From contig NZ_JADCLL010000001.1 in the NCBI RefSeq assembly GCF_015070375.1, positions 1,056,501 to 1,120,500 on the forward strand: a DNA stretch of 64,000 bases, in the 5' to 3' direction. This DNA is from Nocardioides kribbensis (lineage in GTDB: Bacteria > Actinomycetota > Actinomycetes > Propionibacteriales > Nocardioidaceae). Shown piece after piece: positions 48,101 to 56,511 of the stretch (within the stretch, counting starts at the first letter, position 1; each line of letters begins with the position of its first letter). The position numbers and the translations under genes were made by a program. The notes under the pieces are model-generated. The model saw only the letters and a program-made list of their open reading frames with translations, was not told the DNA's origin and did not search any database.

Positions 48101-48706
48101 TCAGCGCGCGACCCCGCGCCCCCGGCGTACGCCGAGCAGCGCCGCGCCGCCCGCGAGGGCGAGGCCGGCCAGACCCAGGCCGAGCGGGAGGGCGACCCAC
48201 GCGCCGAGGCCGGCGAGCGGCGGAGGCAGCGCGGGGGCCGACTCGACCGCGACGGGCGCGGCGGCGCGCTCGCAGGTGACCTCGACCGACGACGACGCCG
48301 GCCGGATGCTCGAGGTGGCGACCCAGTCGCCCGCGCTGCCGCCCTCGCGGCGGTGGGCGCCGTCGACGGGGCCGGGCTCGAGCGCGGCGCCGCCCCCGGT
48401 GTCGCGGACCGTGCAGGCCGGGACGACCTCGGCGTCGTAGGTCCACACCAGCGCGGGGCCGTCGTCGGCGAGCTCGACGACGTGGGGGCGGCCGTCGGCG
48501 GGCACGAGGGCGGCCTGCGACCAGCGGTAGCCGTCGGCGTGGCTCAGCGCGAGCACCGCCCCGGCCACCACAGCCAGGACGAGCAGCAGGGCCGCGGTGG
48601 CCGCGAGGGCTGGGCCCCGCGGGTCGCGCCGGCCCGGGTCGCGCGGGTCGCGCGGGTCGGGCCGGGCGACGTCGGTGGCGACGGGCTCGGACTCGCACTC
48701 GGTCAC
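48101..48706 (-). CDS. Hypothetical two-pass membrane protein
   Basis: 201 aa with a Pro/Asp/Arg-rich cytoplasmic N-terminus, a first transmembrane helix (ALAATAALLLVLAVVAGAVLAL), an extracytoplasmic domain of ~110 residues with paired Cys (PACTVRD and EVTCER), and a second helix (LAGLGAWVALPLGLGLAGLALAGGAALLG). No family is recognised. GTG 48706 is the most plausible start. The gene is convergent with the lipoprotein gene. The following region carries riboswitch 1 in the opposite direction. Confidence 0.6.
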   Translation of the reverse strand: MTECESEPVATDVARPDPRDPRDPGRRDPRGPALAATAALLLVLAVVAGAVLALSHADGYRWSQAALVPADGRPHVVELADDGPALVWTYDAEVVPACTVRDTGGGAALEPGPVDGAHRREGGSAGDWVATSSIRPASSSVEVTCERAAAPVAVESAPALPPPLAGLGAWVALPLGLGLAGLALAGGAALLGVRRGRGVAR

Positions 48707-48765
48707 GGGCGCATCCTGCCACCCGCCCGACGCGGACGTGGGGCGCGCGCGGGAGCGGTCGTTGG

Positions 48766-48985
48766 TAACGTGCGCAGCGCCAGTCGACCCCCGGGTGCGC
48801 CGCGAGGCGGGCCCGGAGGTCAGGGAACCCGGTGAGAGTCCGGGACTGACGCGCAGCGGTATGGGTGACGGGCGGGACCTCTGTCTCACGACAGGCCACT
48901 GGACGAGAGTCCGGGAAGGTGTCCCGCGCCGGGTGATCCCGAGTCCGAAGACCTGCTGGCCCTTGCGGCAGCCGCCGTGAGGTCG
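48766..48985 (+). ncRNA. Cobalamin riboswitch 1 (upstream of cobG)
   Basis: Standard B12 riboswitch core: GGGAACCCGGTGAGAGTCC, then the GCGCAGCGGTA segment, GCCACTG (48895-48901) and GAGTCCGAAGACC near 48941. A TAACGT hexamer at 48766-48771 could be the -10. The 322-bp gene-free stretch 48707-49028 is explained by this element. A late hairpin (CGGGCT...AGCCCCG) lies just before the CTCCGGAG Shine-Dalgarno sequence, so control of translation start is plausible. Bound adenosylcobalamin normally lowers expression. Confidence 0.9.
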
Positions 48986-49028
48986 TGACGGGCTTCGCGC
49001 ACGAGCCCCGGCCTCCGGAGTGACCTCC

Positions 49029-49949
49029 ATGCCCGACCCGACCCTCCCCACCGCGCGCCGGCGGCGCGACCGCTGCCCGGGGGTGACCCGCCCGTGGCTG
49101 GCCGACGACGGCGCCCTGGTGCGCCTGCGCCTGGTGGGCGGCGCGCTGCCGGCGCCCGCCCTGCTGCGGCTCAGCGAGGTCGCCCAGCGCTGGGGCGACG
49201 GCGACGTGCACCTCACCGCTCGCGCCAACCTGCAGCTGCGGGCGCTGCCCCACGACGGCGACCGCCTCACGCCCCCCGTCGCCGAGGCCCTCGCCGCGAC
49301 CGGGCTGGTGCCGGCGCCGAGCCACGACCTGGTGCGCAACGTCATGGTCTCGCCGCAGTCGGGCCTGGCCGGCGGGCGCGCCGACCTGCGGCCCGTGGCC
49401 GCCCTGCTCGACACCCTGCTGCGCGCCGACGACGACCTCACCGCGCTGCCGGGGCGCTTCCTGCTGACCCTCGACGACGGTCGCGGCGACCTGCACGAGG
49501 CGCCCACCGACCTCGGCCTGGTCGCCCTCGACGCCACCCGGGCCCAGCTGCGCGTCGGCGCCCGGGGCTGGGGCGCGGTGGTCGACCTGCCCCGGGCGCC
49601 GCAGGCCGTGCTCGACCTCGCCCGCGACTTCCTGCGCCTGCGCGGCGGGGGACCCGACGCCCCGTGGCACGTCGACGAGCTGGCCGGTCTCGGCGTGCCG
49701 CTCGCCCACCCGCTCGCGCGCCCGACCGACCCCGACCCGGCCGCGCTGGTCACCGCCGACCCCCTGCCGGCCGGCCGTGTGCCGGGCGGCACCCACGTGC
49801 TCGCCCCCGAGGGCCGCCTCGACCCCGCCCTGGCCCGCGCGCTGTGCCGCACGGGCACCGACCTCGTGGTCACCCCGTGGCGCGGCGTGCTCGTGCCCGA
49901 CCTCGCCCCCGCCCCCGCCCCCGCCCCCGCCCAGGAGACCACGCGATGA
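49029..49949 (+). CDS. cobG: Precorrin-3B synthase-like CobG, truncated and lacking the Cys cluster
   Basis: 306 aa. The body matches nitrite/sulfite-reductase-like CobG: RPWLADDGALVRLRLVGGALPAPALLRLSEVAQRWGDGDVHLTARANLQLR and NVMVSPQSGL. Full-length CobG has a C-terminal region with Cys ligands (as in SACAGSPGCA of M. tuberculosis CobG) for [4Fe-4S]. Here the sequence ends in an Ala-Pro run (PAPAPAPA) and QETTR, with only two Cys left, and cobH starts at once. This CobG is probably unable to carry the cluster. ATG 49029 has GGAG 9 nt upstream; GTG 49020 is the alternative. Confidence 0.75.
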   Translation: MPDPTLPTARRRRDRCPGVTRPWLADDGALVRLRLVGGALPAPALLRLSEVAQRWGDGDVHLTARANLQLRALPHDGDRLTPPVAEALAATGLVPAPSHDLVRNVMVSPQSGLAGGRADLRPVAALLDTLLRADDDLTALPGRFLLTLDDGRGDLHEAPTDLGLVALDATRAQLRVGARGWGAVVDLPRAPQAVLDLARDFLRLRGGGPDAPWHVDELAGLGVPLAHPLARPTDPDPAALVTADPLPAGRVPGGTHVLAPEGRLDPALARALCRTGTDLVVTPWRGVLVPDLAPAPAPAPAQETTR

Positions 49950-50614
49950 CCACGCTGCTGCGCCGGCCCGGCCGCCACTACCCCTACGTCGCCCTCGGCC
50001 CGGAGATCTACCTCGACTCCTTCGCCACCATCCGCCGCGAGGCCGACCTGTCGGGCGTGCCCGAGGAGGCCGAGAAGGTCGCGGTGCGGATGATCCACGC
50101 CAGCGGCCAGGTCGACCTGGCCGCCGACCTCGTGCTCCACCCCGACCTCGGCCGCGCCGGGCGCGAGGCGCTGGCCGCCGGCGCCCCGATCCTCACCGAC
50201 GCCCGCATGGTGGCCATGGGCATCACGGCGGGCCGGCTGCCGGCCGGCAACGAGGTCCGCTGCTTCCTCACCGACGAGCGGGTGCCCGCCCTGGCCCACG
50301 ACTGGGGCACCACCCGCAGCGCGGCCGCGGTGTCGCTGTGGGAGCCCCACCTCGAGGGCGCGGTCGTCGCGATCGGCAACGCCCCCACCGCGCTCTTCCA
50401 CCTGATGGAGATGCTCATCGACGGCGCCCCGCGACCGGCCGCGGTCGTGGGCTGCCCGGTGGGCTTCATCGGCGCCGCGGAGTCGAAGCAGGCGCTGGCC
50501 TCGCTGGCCGCCGACCACGGGATCGACGTGCCCTTCGCGACCGTGCGGGGCCGCCGTGGCGGCTCGGCGATGGCCTCGGCCGCCGTCAACGCCCTGGCCC
50601 AGGAGGCGGAGTGA
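49946..50614 (+). CDS. cobH: Precorrin-8X methylmutase
   Basis: A 222-aa enzyme that moves the methyl from C-11 to C-12 to give hydrogenobyrinic acid. The catalytic His is in MIHASGQVD, with conserved LTDARMVAMGI and VVGCPVGFIGAAESK. ATG 49946 overlaps the stop of cobG (ATGA), and its own stop overlaps the next gene (GTGA). Part of riboswitch 1-cobG-cobH-cobIJ. Confidence 0.95.
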   Translation: MTTLLRRPGRHYPYVALGPEIYLDSFATIRREADLSGVPEEAEKVAVRMIHASGQVDLAADLVLHPDLGRAGREALAAGAPILTDARMVAMGITAGRLPAGNEVRCFLTDERVPALAHDWGTTRSAAAVSLWEPHLEGAVVAIGNAPTALFHLMEMLIDGAPRPAAVVGCPVGFIGAAESKQALASLAADHGIDVPFATVRGRRGGSAMASAAVNALAQEAE

Positions 50615-52176
50615 CCAGCCCGGCGTCCGGCCGCTTCCACGGCGTCGGCGTCGGGCCCGGCGACCCCGAGCTGCTCACGCTGAAGGCCGCGCGCCTCATC
50701 GGCGACGCCGACGTCGTGGCCTACCACGCCGGGCCCGGCAAGGAGTCGAACGCACGGCGTACGGCGGCGGGCCTGCTGCGGCCCGGCGTCGTCGAGGAGG
50801 TGCTGGTCTACCCCGTGACCACCGGCGCCACCGAGCACCCGGGCGGCTACACCGGCGCGCTCGCGGTGTTCTACGAGGAGTCGGCGCAGCGCCTGGCCGC
50901 CCACCTCGAGGCCGGTCGCGACGTCGTGCTGCTCTCCGAGGGCGACCCGCTGTTCTACGGGTCCTACATGTACATGCACGACCGGCTGGCCGAGCGCTTC
51001 GAGACCGAGGTCGTGCCGGGGGTGCCGGCCTTCGCCGCGGCCGCCGCGGCCGTGGCCTCGCCGCTGGTGCGCCAGACCGACGTGCTCACGGTGCTGCCCG
51101 GCACGCTGCCCGAGCCGGAGCTGGCGCGTCGCCTGGCCGACACCGACGGCGCGATCATCATGAAGCTGGGCCGCACCTTCCCCGCCGTGCGTCGCGCGCT
51201 GGCGGCGGCCGGGCGCCTGGAGCACGCGATGTACGTCGAGCGCGCCTCGATGCCCGCGCAGCGCTGGCTCCCGGTGGCCGACGTCGATCCCGCGACGGTG
51301 CCGTACTTCTCGCTGGTCGTCGTGGCCGGCGACAGCCGCCACGGACGCCGCACCCGCGACACCGGGCTGCCGGACGTGGCGGCCGCAGCAGGGGTCCCGG
51401 CGGCCACCGAGGCGGCGGAGCTGCTGGTGGTGGGGCTGGGGCCCGGCCCCGACCGGTGGCTGACCGCCGAGGTGAGCGCAGCGCTGGCCGAGGTCGACCA
51501 CGTGGTGGGCTACGCGCCCTACGTCGACCGCGTGCCGCAGCGCGCCGGGCTGACCCGCCACGCGTCGGGCAACAGCGTCGAGATCGACCGGGCCCGCCTG
51601 GCCCTCGAGCTGGCCGCGCGCGGCGAGCGGGTCGCGGTGGTCTCCGGCGGCGACGCCGGGGTCTTCGGCATGGCGACCGCGGTGCACGAGGCCGCGGAGG
51701 CCGCGGGCGCCGAGGGGCGCGAGGACCTGGCCGGTGTCCCGGTGCGGGTGCTGCCCGGGGTCAGCGCCGTGCAGGCCGTGGCCGCGCGGGCGGGAGCGCC
51801 GATCGGCGGCGACTTCGCGGTGATGAGCCTGTCGGACCGGCTCAAGCCCTGGGCCGTGGTGGAGCGGCGGCTGCGCGCCGTGGCCGAGGCCGACCTGGTG
51901 CTCGCGGTCTACAACCCCGCGTCACGCTCGCGCACCGAGCAGGTGGTGCGGGCCCAGAAGACGCTGCTGGAGGTGCTGCCCGCCGACACCGTGGTCGTCG
52001 TGGGGCGCGACGTGGGGCGCGCCGAGGAGTCGCTGCGCGTCACGACCCTGGCCGAGCTCGACGCCGCCTCGATCGACATGAAGTGCCTGCTGATCGTGGG
52101 CTGCGCCCAGACCCGGGTCACCTCGTCGGGTCGGGTGTGGACCTCCCGCTCGGTGCCGGACCGGGCCGAGGGCTGA
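50611..52176 (+). CDS. cobIJ: CobI-CobJ fusion: precorrin-2 C20- and precorrin-3B C17-methyltransferase
   Basis: 521 aa made of two SAM methyltransferase domains of the same fold. The first (about 1-240) has GVGVGPGDPELLTLKAARLI and the second (about 265-515) LLVVGLGPGPDRWLTAEVS. CobI-CobJ fusions are common in actinobacteria. The CobJ half catalyses the ring contraction step on precorrin-3B, which normally uses the product of CobG. GTG 50611 overlaps the stop of cobH. Convergent with cobM. Confidence 0.93.
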   Translation: MTSPASGRFHGVGVGPGDPELLTLKAARLIGDADVVAYHAGPGKESNARRTAAGLLRPGVVEEVLVYPVTTGATEHPGGYTGALAVFYEESAQRLAAHLEAGRDVVLLSEGDPLFYGSYMYMHDRLAERFETEVVPGVPAFAAAAAAVASPLVRQTDVLTVLPGTLPEPELARRLADTDGAIIMKLGRTFPAVRRALAAAGRLEHAMYVERASMPAQRWLPVADVDPATVPYFSLVVVAGDSRHGRRTRDTGLPDVAAAAGVPAATEAAELLVVGLGPGPDRWLTAEVSAALAEVDHVVGYAPYVDRVPQRAGLTRHASGNSVEIDRARLALELAARGERVAVVSGGDAGVFGMATAVHEAAEAAGAEGREDLAGVPVRVLPGVSAVQAVAARAGAPIGGDFAVMSLSDRLKPWAVVERRLRAVAEADLVLAVYNPASRSRTEQVVRAQKTLLEVLPADTVVVVGRDVGRAEESLRVTTLAELDAASIDMKCLLIVGCAQTRVTSSGRVWTSRSVPDRAEG

Positions 52177-52182
52177 GTCGGC

Positions 52183-52953
52183 TCAGGAGCGGGGGCGGGT
52201 GGCGGAGTAGAGCCACGACTCACCCGAGGCGTCGGTGTCGCGGGCCAGGGCGCGACCGACGAGGATGACCGCGGCCTGGCGCAGCCCGGCCGCCTCCACC
52301 TGCTCGGCGATGTCGGCGACGGTGCCGCGCAGGACGAGCTCGCCGGGCTGGCTGGCCCGGAAGACGACGGCCACGGGGCAGTCGGCGCCGTAGTGGCCGG
52401 CGAGCTCGGCCATGGTCTCGCGCGTGCGGGCGACGGCCAGGTGCAGCGCCAGGGTGGCGCCGGTGGCGGCGTAGGCGGCCAGCGACTCCCCCTCCGGCAT
52501 CGCGGTGGAGCGGGCCTGCACGCGGGTGAGCACCACCGACTGGGCCACGAGGGGCACGGTGAGCTCGCGGCCGACCAGGGCCGCCGCGGCGGCGTAGGAG
52601 GGCACGCCGGGGGTGACGTCCCAGGTGACCCCGGCCGCGTCGAGCCGGCGGGTCTGCTCGGCGAGCGCGGAGTAGAGCGAGGGGTCGCCGCTGGTGAGCC
52701 GCACGACCTGCTCCCCCGCCTCGTGGGCCGCACGCATCACCTCGACCATCGCGTCGAGGTCGAGGCCCTGGGTGTCGACCAGGCGGGCCTGCGGGCGGCA
52801 GTGGCCGAGCACCTCGGCGTCGAGGTAGGTGCCGGGGTAGAGCACCACGTCGGCCTCGGCCAGCATGCGCGCCGCGCGCAGGGTCAGCAGGTCGGCGGCG
52901 CCGGGGCCGGCCCCGACGAAGCGGACGGTCGGGGGCGGGGGCTCGGGGCTCAC
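52183..52953 (-). CDS. cobM: Precorrin-4 C11-methyltransferase
   Basis: A 256-aa SAM-dependent methyltransferase in corrin biosynthesis. N-terminal VRFVGAGPGAADLLTLRAARML and VTPGVPSYAAAAALVGRELTVPLVAQSVVLTR are characteristic. The start is GTG 52953, overlapping the stop of cobL (GTGA, 52950-52953). It ends 6 nt from the convergent cobIJ stop with no obvious terminator between. Confidence 0.93.
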   Translation of the reverse strand: MSPEPPPPTVRFVGAGPGAADLLTLRAARMLAEADVVLYPGTYLDAEVLGHCRPQARLVDTQGLDLDAMVEVMRAAHEAGEQVVRLTSGDPSLYSALAEQTRRLDAAGVTWDVTPGVPSYAAAAALVGRELTVPLVAQSVVLTRVQARSTAMPEGESLAAYAATGATLALHLAVARTRETMAELAGHYGADCPVAVVFRASQPGELVLRGTVADIAEQVEAAGLRQAAVILVGRALARDTDASGESWLYSATRPRS

Positions 52954-54281
52954 GGGGTGCTCCAGTCGGGGTCGCCCGGCCAGCGGGTCGGGTGGTCGGG
53001 CGGGGCGGTCCAGGCCCACTGGGTGACGGCGCGGGCGGGGGTCCAGCCCGTGAAGGTGCCGATCGGGGCGGCGGTCTCGACACCGTGGCGGGTCAGCTCG
53101 CCCCCGTGCTCGGCGTAGGCGGCGGCGAGCAGCTGCTCGGTCTCGAGCGTGACGCCGTGCACCACGAGCCGACCACCGGGTCGCAGCGCGGCGCGGCAGT
53201 GCTCGAGCAGGCCCGGCGCGGTGGCGCCGCCGCCGACGAAGACGGCGTGCGGGCTGGGCTGCCGCTCCAGCACCGCGGGCGCCCGGCCCTCGCGCACCTG
53301 CAGGTGGGGCACGCCGAGACGGCGGGCGTTGCGCCGCACCCGCTCGGCGCGCCCGGGGTCGGCCTCGAAGGCCCAGGCCTGGAGCGAGGGGTGGGCGCGC
53401 AGCCACTCGATGCCGATCGAGCCGGCGCCGGCGCCGACGTCCCAGAGCACCTCGTGGGGCCGGGGGGCCAGGCGGGAGAGGGCGCTCGCGCGCAGGTCGC
53501 GCTTGGTCAGCTGCCCGTCGTGCTCGAAGGCGTCGTCGGGCAGACCGGTGGTCCACGAGCCCGTCGGTGCCACGTCGCCGCCGGTGGGGCGCACCTCGAG
53601 GGCGAGCACGTGCAGGGCGGGCACGTCGGCGGCGGCGACGTCGGCCCAGCCGCCGGCGGTGGCCTCCAGGCGCGACTCGTGGGCCGCGCCGAGGTCGCCG
53701 AGCACGGTGAGGGCGCTCGCGGCGTACCCCTCCTCGACGAGCAGGGCCGCCACGGTCGCGGGGGTGCCGGCGTCGGAGGTCAGCAGGAGCAGGCGCACCC
53801 CGGGCGCGAGGTGGCGACGCAGCCGGTCGGTGTCGCGCCCGACCAGGGTGAGCGCCTCGCACTCCTCGTCGGACCAGTGCAGCCGGGCACGGGCCAGCGC
53901 GAGCGAGGACACCGCCGGGTGCACGACGAGCCGCTCGCGCGGCACCAGGGCGCGCAGGGTGGAGGCGATGCCCGAGACGGTGGGGTCGCCGGAGGCGAGC
54001 ACCACGACCTCGTCGTCGGCGTGGGCGGCCAGGGTGAGGGGCAGCGACGCGCCGAAGGGTCGGCCCCACGGCCGGCGACGCTGGCCCTCGACGGCGGGCA
54101 GGAGGGCCAGCTGCCGGGCGCTGCCGAGCACCACGGACGCCTCGCCCACCAGCGCGCGGGAGGCCTCGGCGAGCGAGGACCAGCCGTCGGCGCCGATGCC
54201 GACGACGTCGACGCGCCGCGGCGCCGCCCCCCGCTCGGAGGCGTGCGGGGGGCCGTCGAGGGGGGACAGGTCGGGGGGCAC
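52950..54281 (-). CDS. cobL: Precorrin-6Y C5,15-methyltransferase (decarboxylating), CobL
   Basis: 443 aa. The N-terminal CbiE-like methyltransferase domain (VDVVGIGADGWSSLAEASRALV) and the C-terminal CbiT-like domain (KRDLRASALSRLAPRPHEVLWDVGAGAGSIGIEWLR) are fused, giving full-length CobL. It methylates C-5 and C-15 and decarboxylates C-12 acetate. The start is GTG 54281, 8 nt after TAGCGT. Transcribed away from riboswitch 2, and first gene of cobL-cobM. Confidence 0.92.
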   Translation of the reverse strand: MPPDLSPLDGPPHASERGAAPRRVDVVGIGADGWSSLAEASRALVGEASVVLGSARQLALLPAVEGQRRRPWGRPFGASLPLTLAAHADDEVVVLASGDPTVSGIASTLRALVPRERLVVHPAVSSLALARARLHWSDEECEALTLVGRDTDRLRRHLAPGVRLLLLTSDAGTPATVAALLVEEGYAASALTVLGDLGAAHESRLEATAGGWADVAAADVPALHVLALEVRPTGGDVAPTGSWTTGLPDDAFEHDGQLTKRDLRASALSRLAPRPHEVLWDVGAGAGSIGIEWLRAHPSLQAWAFEADPGRAERVRRNARRLGVPHLQVREGRAPAVLERQPSPHAVFVGGGATAPGLLEHCRAALRPGGRLVVHGVTLETEQLLAAAYAEHGGELTRHGVETAAPIGTFTGWTPARAVTQWAWTAPPDHPTRWPGDPDWSTP

Positions 54282-54289
54282 GCTGCGTG

Positions 54290-54299
54290 ACGCTATCGT
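54290..54299. promoter_or_regulatory. Overlapping divergent -10 elements (cobL and riboswitch 2)
   Basis: ACGCTATCGT: on the minus strand 54295-54290 reads TAGCGT (8 nt before cobL GTG); on the plus strand 54294-54299 reads TATCGT (about 10 nt before the probable start of the riboswitch 2 transcript). They share two bases, so the two promoters are unlikely to be occupied together. Confidence 0.5.
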
Positions 54300-54312
54300 G
54301 ACCGCCACAGCT

Positions 54313-54443
54313 CCGAGGTGCCCCGAGGTCGCGAGACCGACGGGAGAATCTGGGAAGCCGGTGAGAGTCCGGCACAGGCCCGCTGCGGTGACCCGGGCGA
54401 TGCGCGAGCGTCGACCCGGGGAGTCCGAAGACCGGCCTCGGGG
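54313..54443 (+). ncRNA. Cobalamin riboswitch 2 (upstream of the chelatase gene)
   Basis: Core GGGAAGCCGGTGAGAGTCCGG, then CCCGCTGCGGTGACCCGGG, and GGGGAGTCCGAAGACC. CCCCGAGG/CCTCGGGG (54321-54328 and 54436-54443) can form the closing stem. It is shorter than riboswitch 1 and lacks the exact GCCACTG box. The start codon of the chelatase gene follows by about 35 nt. Confidence 0.85.
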
Positions 54444-54477
54444 TTCCTTTCCGATGGCGGACGAGCGGGAGCCTCTC

Positions 54478-56511
54478 ATGCCACAGCACTACCCCTTCTC
54501 TGCCGTCGTCGGCTCCGCCGACATGTCGCTCGCGCTCGTGCTGAGCGCGATCTCGCCCGAGATCGGCGGCGTCCTCGTGCGCGGCGAGAAGGGCACGGCC
54601 AAGTCCACGATCGTGCGCGGTCTCGTCGGCGTGCTGCCGCCGATCGAGGTGGTCGCGGGCGACGCCTTCTCCACCGACCCCGCCGAGCGGCCCGACGCCC
54701 CGACCGAGCAGCGCCCGGTCAGGCTCGTCGAGCTGCCGGTCGGCGCCACCGAGGACCGCGTGCTCGGCTCGCTGCACCTGGAGAAGGCGCTCGCGCAGGG
54801 CGCGGCGGAGTACGAGCCGGGCCTGCTCGCCCGCGCCCACCGCGGCATCCTCTACGTCGACGAGGTCAACCTGCTCCACGACCACCTCGTCGACGTGCTG
54901 CTCGACGCCGCCGCCACGGGCCGCGCCACCGTCGAGCGCGACGGGGTCTCGGTGACCCACGCCGCCCGCTTCGTGCTCGTGGGCACCATGAACCCCGAGG
55001 AGGGCGAGCTGCGCCCGCAGCTGCTCGACCGCTTCGGGCTCACCGTGGAGGTGGCCGCCCCCCGCGACCCGGCGCTGCGCGTCGAGGTCGTGCGACGCCG
55101 GATGGCCCACGACGCCGACCCCGAGGCCTTCGCGCGGCGGTGGGCCGGCGCCGAGGCCGACCTCACCCGCCGCGTCGCGGCCGCCCAGGCCCTGCTGCCC
55201 GACGTCGTGCTCGACGACGACGTGCTGCTCAAGGTCGCCGAGCTCTGCGCGGCCTTCGAGGTCGACGGCCTGCGCGCCGACCTCGTCACCGCCCGCACCG
55301 CGGTGGCCCACGCCGCCTGGCACGGCCGGACCCGCGTCACCGTCGAGGACGTGCGCGCCGCCGCCCGGCTCGCCCTCCCCCACCGCCGTCGTCGCAACCC
55401 CTTCGACGCCCCCGGCCTCGACGAGGACCTCCTCGACGACGTGCTCGGCCCCGAGCCCGACGAGGGCCCCGAGGACGACCCCGACGGACCGGGTGAGGGG
55501 TCCGAGGGCGGGCCGGACCGAGGGCCGGGCGAGCAGCCGGAGGCGCCGTCGCAGTCAGGACCCGCCGAGCCGCCCGAGCCGGCGAGCGGGGCCGACGACA
55601 CCCCCGGCCGCCCGGACCCGACCGCGGAGGCGCCCGAGGAGCCGACCCCGCAGCCGACCCCGCAGCCGACCCCGTCCCCCGCGGGGGCGGGCACGACGGT
55701 GGCGGCGGGCGCGACGTACCGGGCGCGGCTGTTCACGGTGCGCGGCACCGGCCGCGGGGAGAGCGGACGCCGCAGCCGGGCCGAGACCGACACCGGACGC
55801 CGCGTCGGCGCGCGGCCGGGCCGCACCGGTGCGATCCACCTCGCCGAGACCGTGCGCGCGGCCGTGCCCCACCAGGCGCTGCGCGGGCGTGCGCCGGGCG
55901 CCGGCGGACGGCTGCTGCTCGACGCCGACGACCTGCGGGTGGCGGTGCGGGAGGGCCAGGAGTCCAACCTCGTGCTCTTCTGCGTCGACGCCTCCGGCTC
56001 CATGGCCGCACGGCGCCGCATGGAGCAGGTCAAGGCCGCGATCCTCAGCCTGCTGCTCGACGCCTACCGGCGCCGCGACAAGGTCGGGCTGGTCACCTTC
56101 CGCGGGGCCGGCGCCGAGCTGACCCTGCCGCCCACCCGCTCGGTCGACGTGGCCGCCGCCCGGCTCGAGGTGCTGCCCGGCGGCGGGCGCACCCCGCTCG
56201 CCGAGGGCCTCGAGGAGGCCGCCCGGACCCTGGCCACCGAGCGGCTGCGCGACCCGCGCCGCCGCTCCCTGCTCGTCGTGGTGACCGACGGCCGCGCCAC
56301 CGCCGGGACCGACGCCGTCGCCCGCTCCCGACGCGCCGCCGCCGCGCTCGCCGCCGCCGGCCAGGCCGCCCTGGTCGTCGACTGCGAGAGCGGGCCCATG
56401 CGCCTGGGCCTCGGGGGCGTCCTGGCGGCCCACCTGGGCGCCGAGCACGTGCCGCTGGCCGAGGTCAGCGCCGGCGCCCTCACCGCCACCGTGCGCGAGC
56501 GGGTCGCCTGA
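54478..56511 (+). CDS. Chelatase ATPase, ChlI-ChlD-like fusion with VWA domain
   Basis: 677 aa. N-terminal AAA+ ChlI-like domain (Walker A GEKGTAKST near residue 31, LYVDEVNLL Walker B), an acidic Pro/Gly/Glu-rich linker (about 320-400), and a C-terminal VWA domain with the MIDAS motif DASGSMAARR near residue 505. With CobN such proteins insert cobalt into the corrin ring (or Mg into porphyrin). No CobN is in the window. The start may be ATG 54454 or 54478; GGGAG precedes the latter. Follows riboswitch 2, so its role is probably cobalt chelation. Confidence 0.88.
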   Translation: MPQHYPFSAVVGSADMSLALVLSAISPEIGGVLVRGEKGTAKSTIVRGLVGVLPPIEVVAGDAFSTDPAERPDAPTEQRPVRLVELPVGATEDRVLGSLHLEKALAQGAAEYEPGLLARAHRGILYVDEVNLLHDHLVDVLLDAAATGRATVERDGVSVTHAARFVLVGTMNPEEGELRPQLLDRFGLTVEVAAPRDPALRVEVVRRRMAHDADPEAFARRWAGAEADLTRRVAAAQALLPDVVLDDDVLLKVAELCAAFEVDGLRADLVTARTAVAHAAWHGRTRVTVEDVRAAARLALPHRRRRNPFDAPGLDEDLLDDVLGPEPDEGPEDDPDGPGEGSEGGPDRGPGEQPEAPSQSGPAEPPEPASGADDTPGRPDPTAEAPEEPTPQPTPQPTPSPAGAGTTVAAGATYRARLFTVRGTGRGESGRRSRAETDTGRRVGARPGRTGAIHLAETVRAAVPHQALRGRAPGAGGRLLLDADDLRVAVREGQESNLVLFCVDASGSMAARRRMEQVKAAILSLLLDAYRRRDKVGLVTFRGAGAELTLPPTRSVDVAAARLEVLPGGGRTPLAEGLEEAARTLATERLRDPRRRSLLVVVTDGRATAGTDAVARSRRAAAALAAAGQAALVVDCESGPMRLGLGGVLAAHLGAEHVPLAEVSAGALTATVRERVA

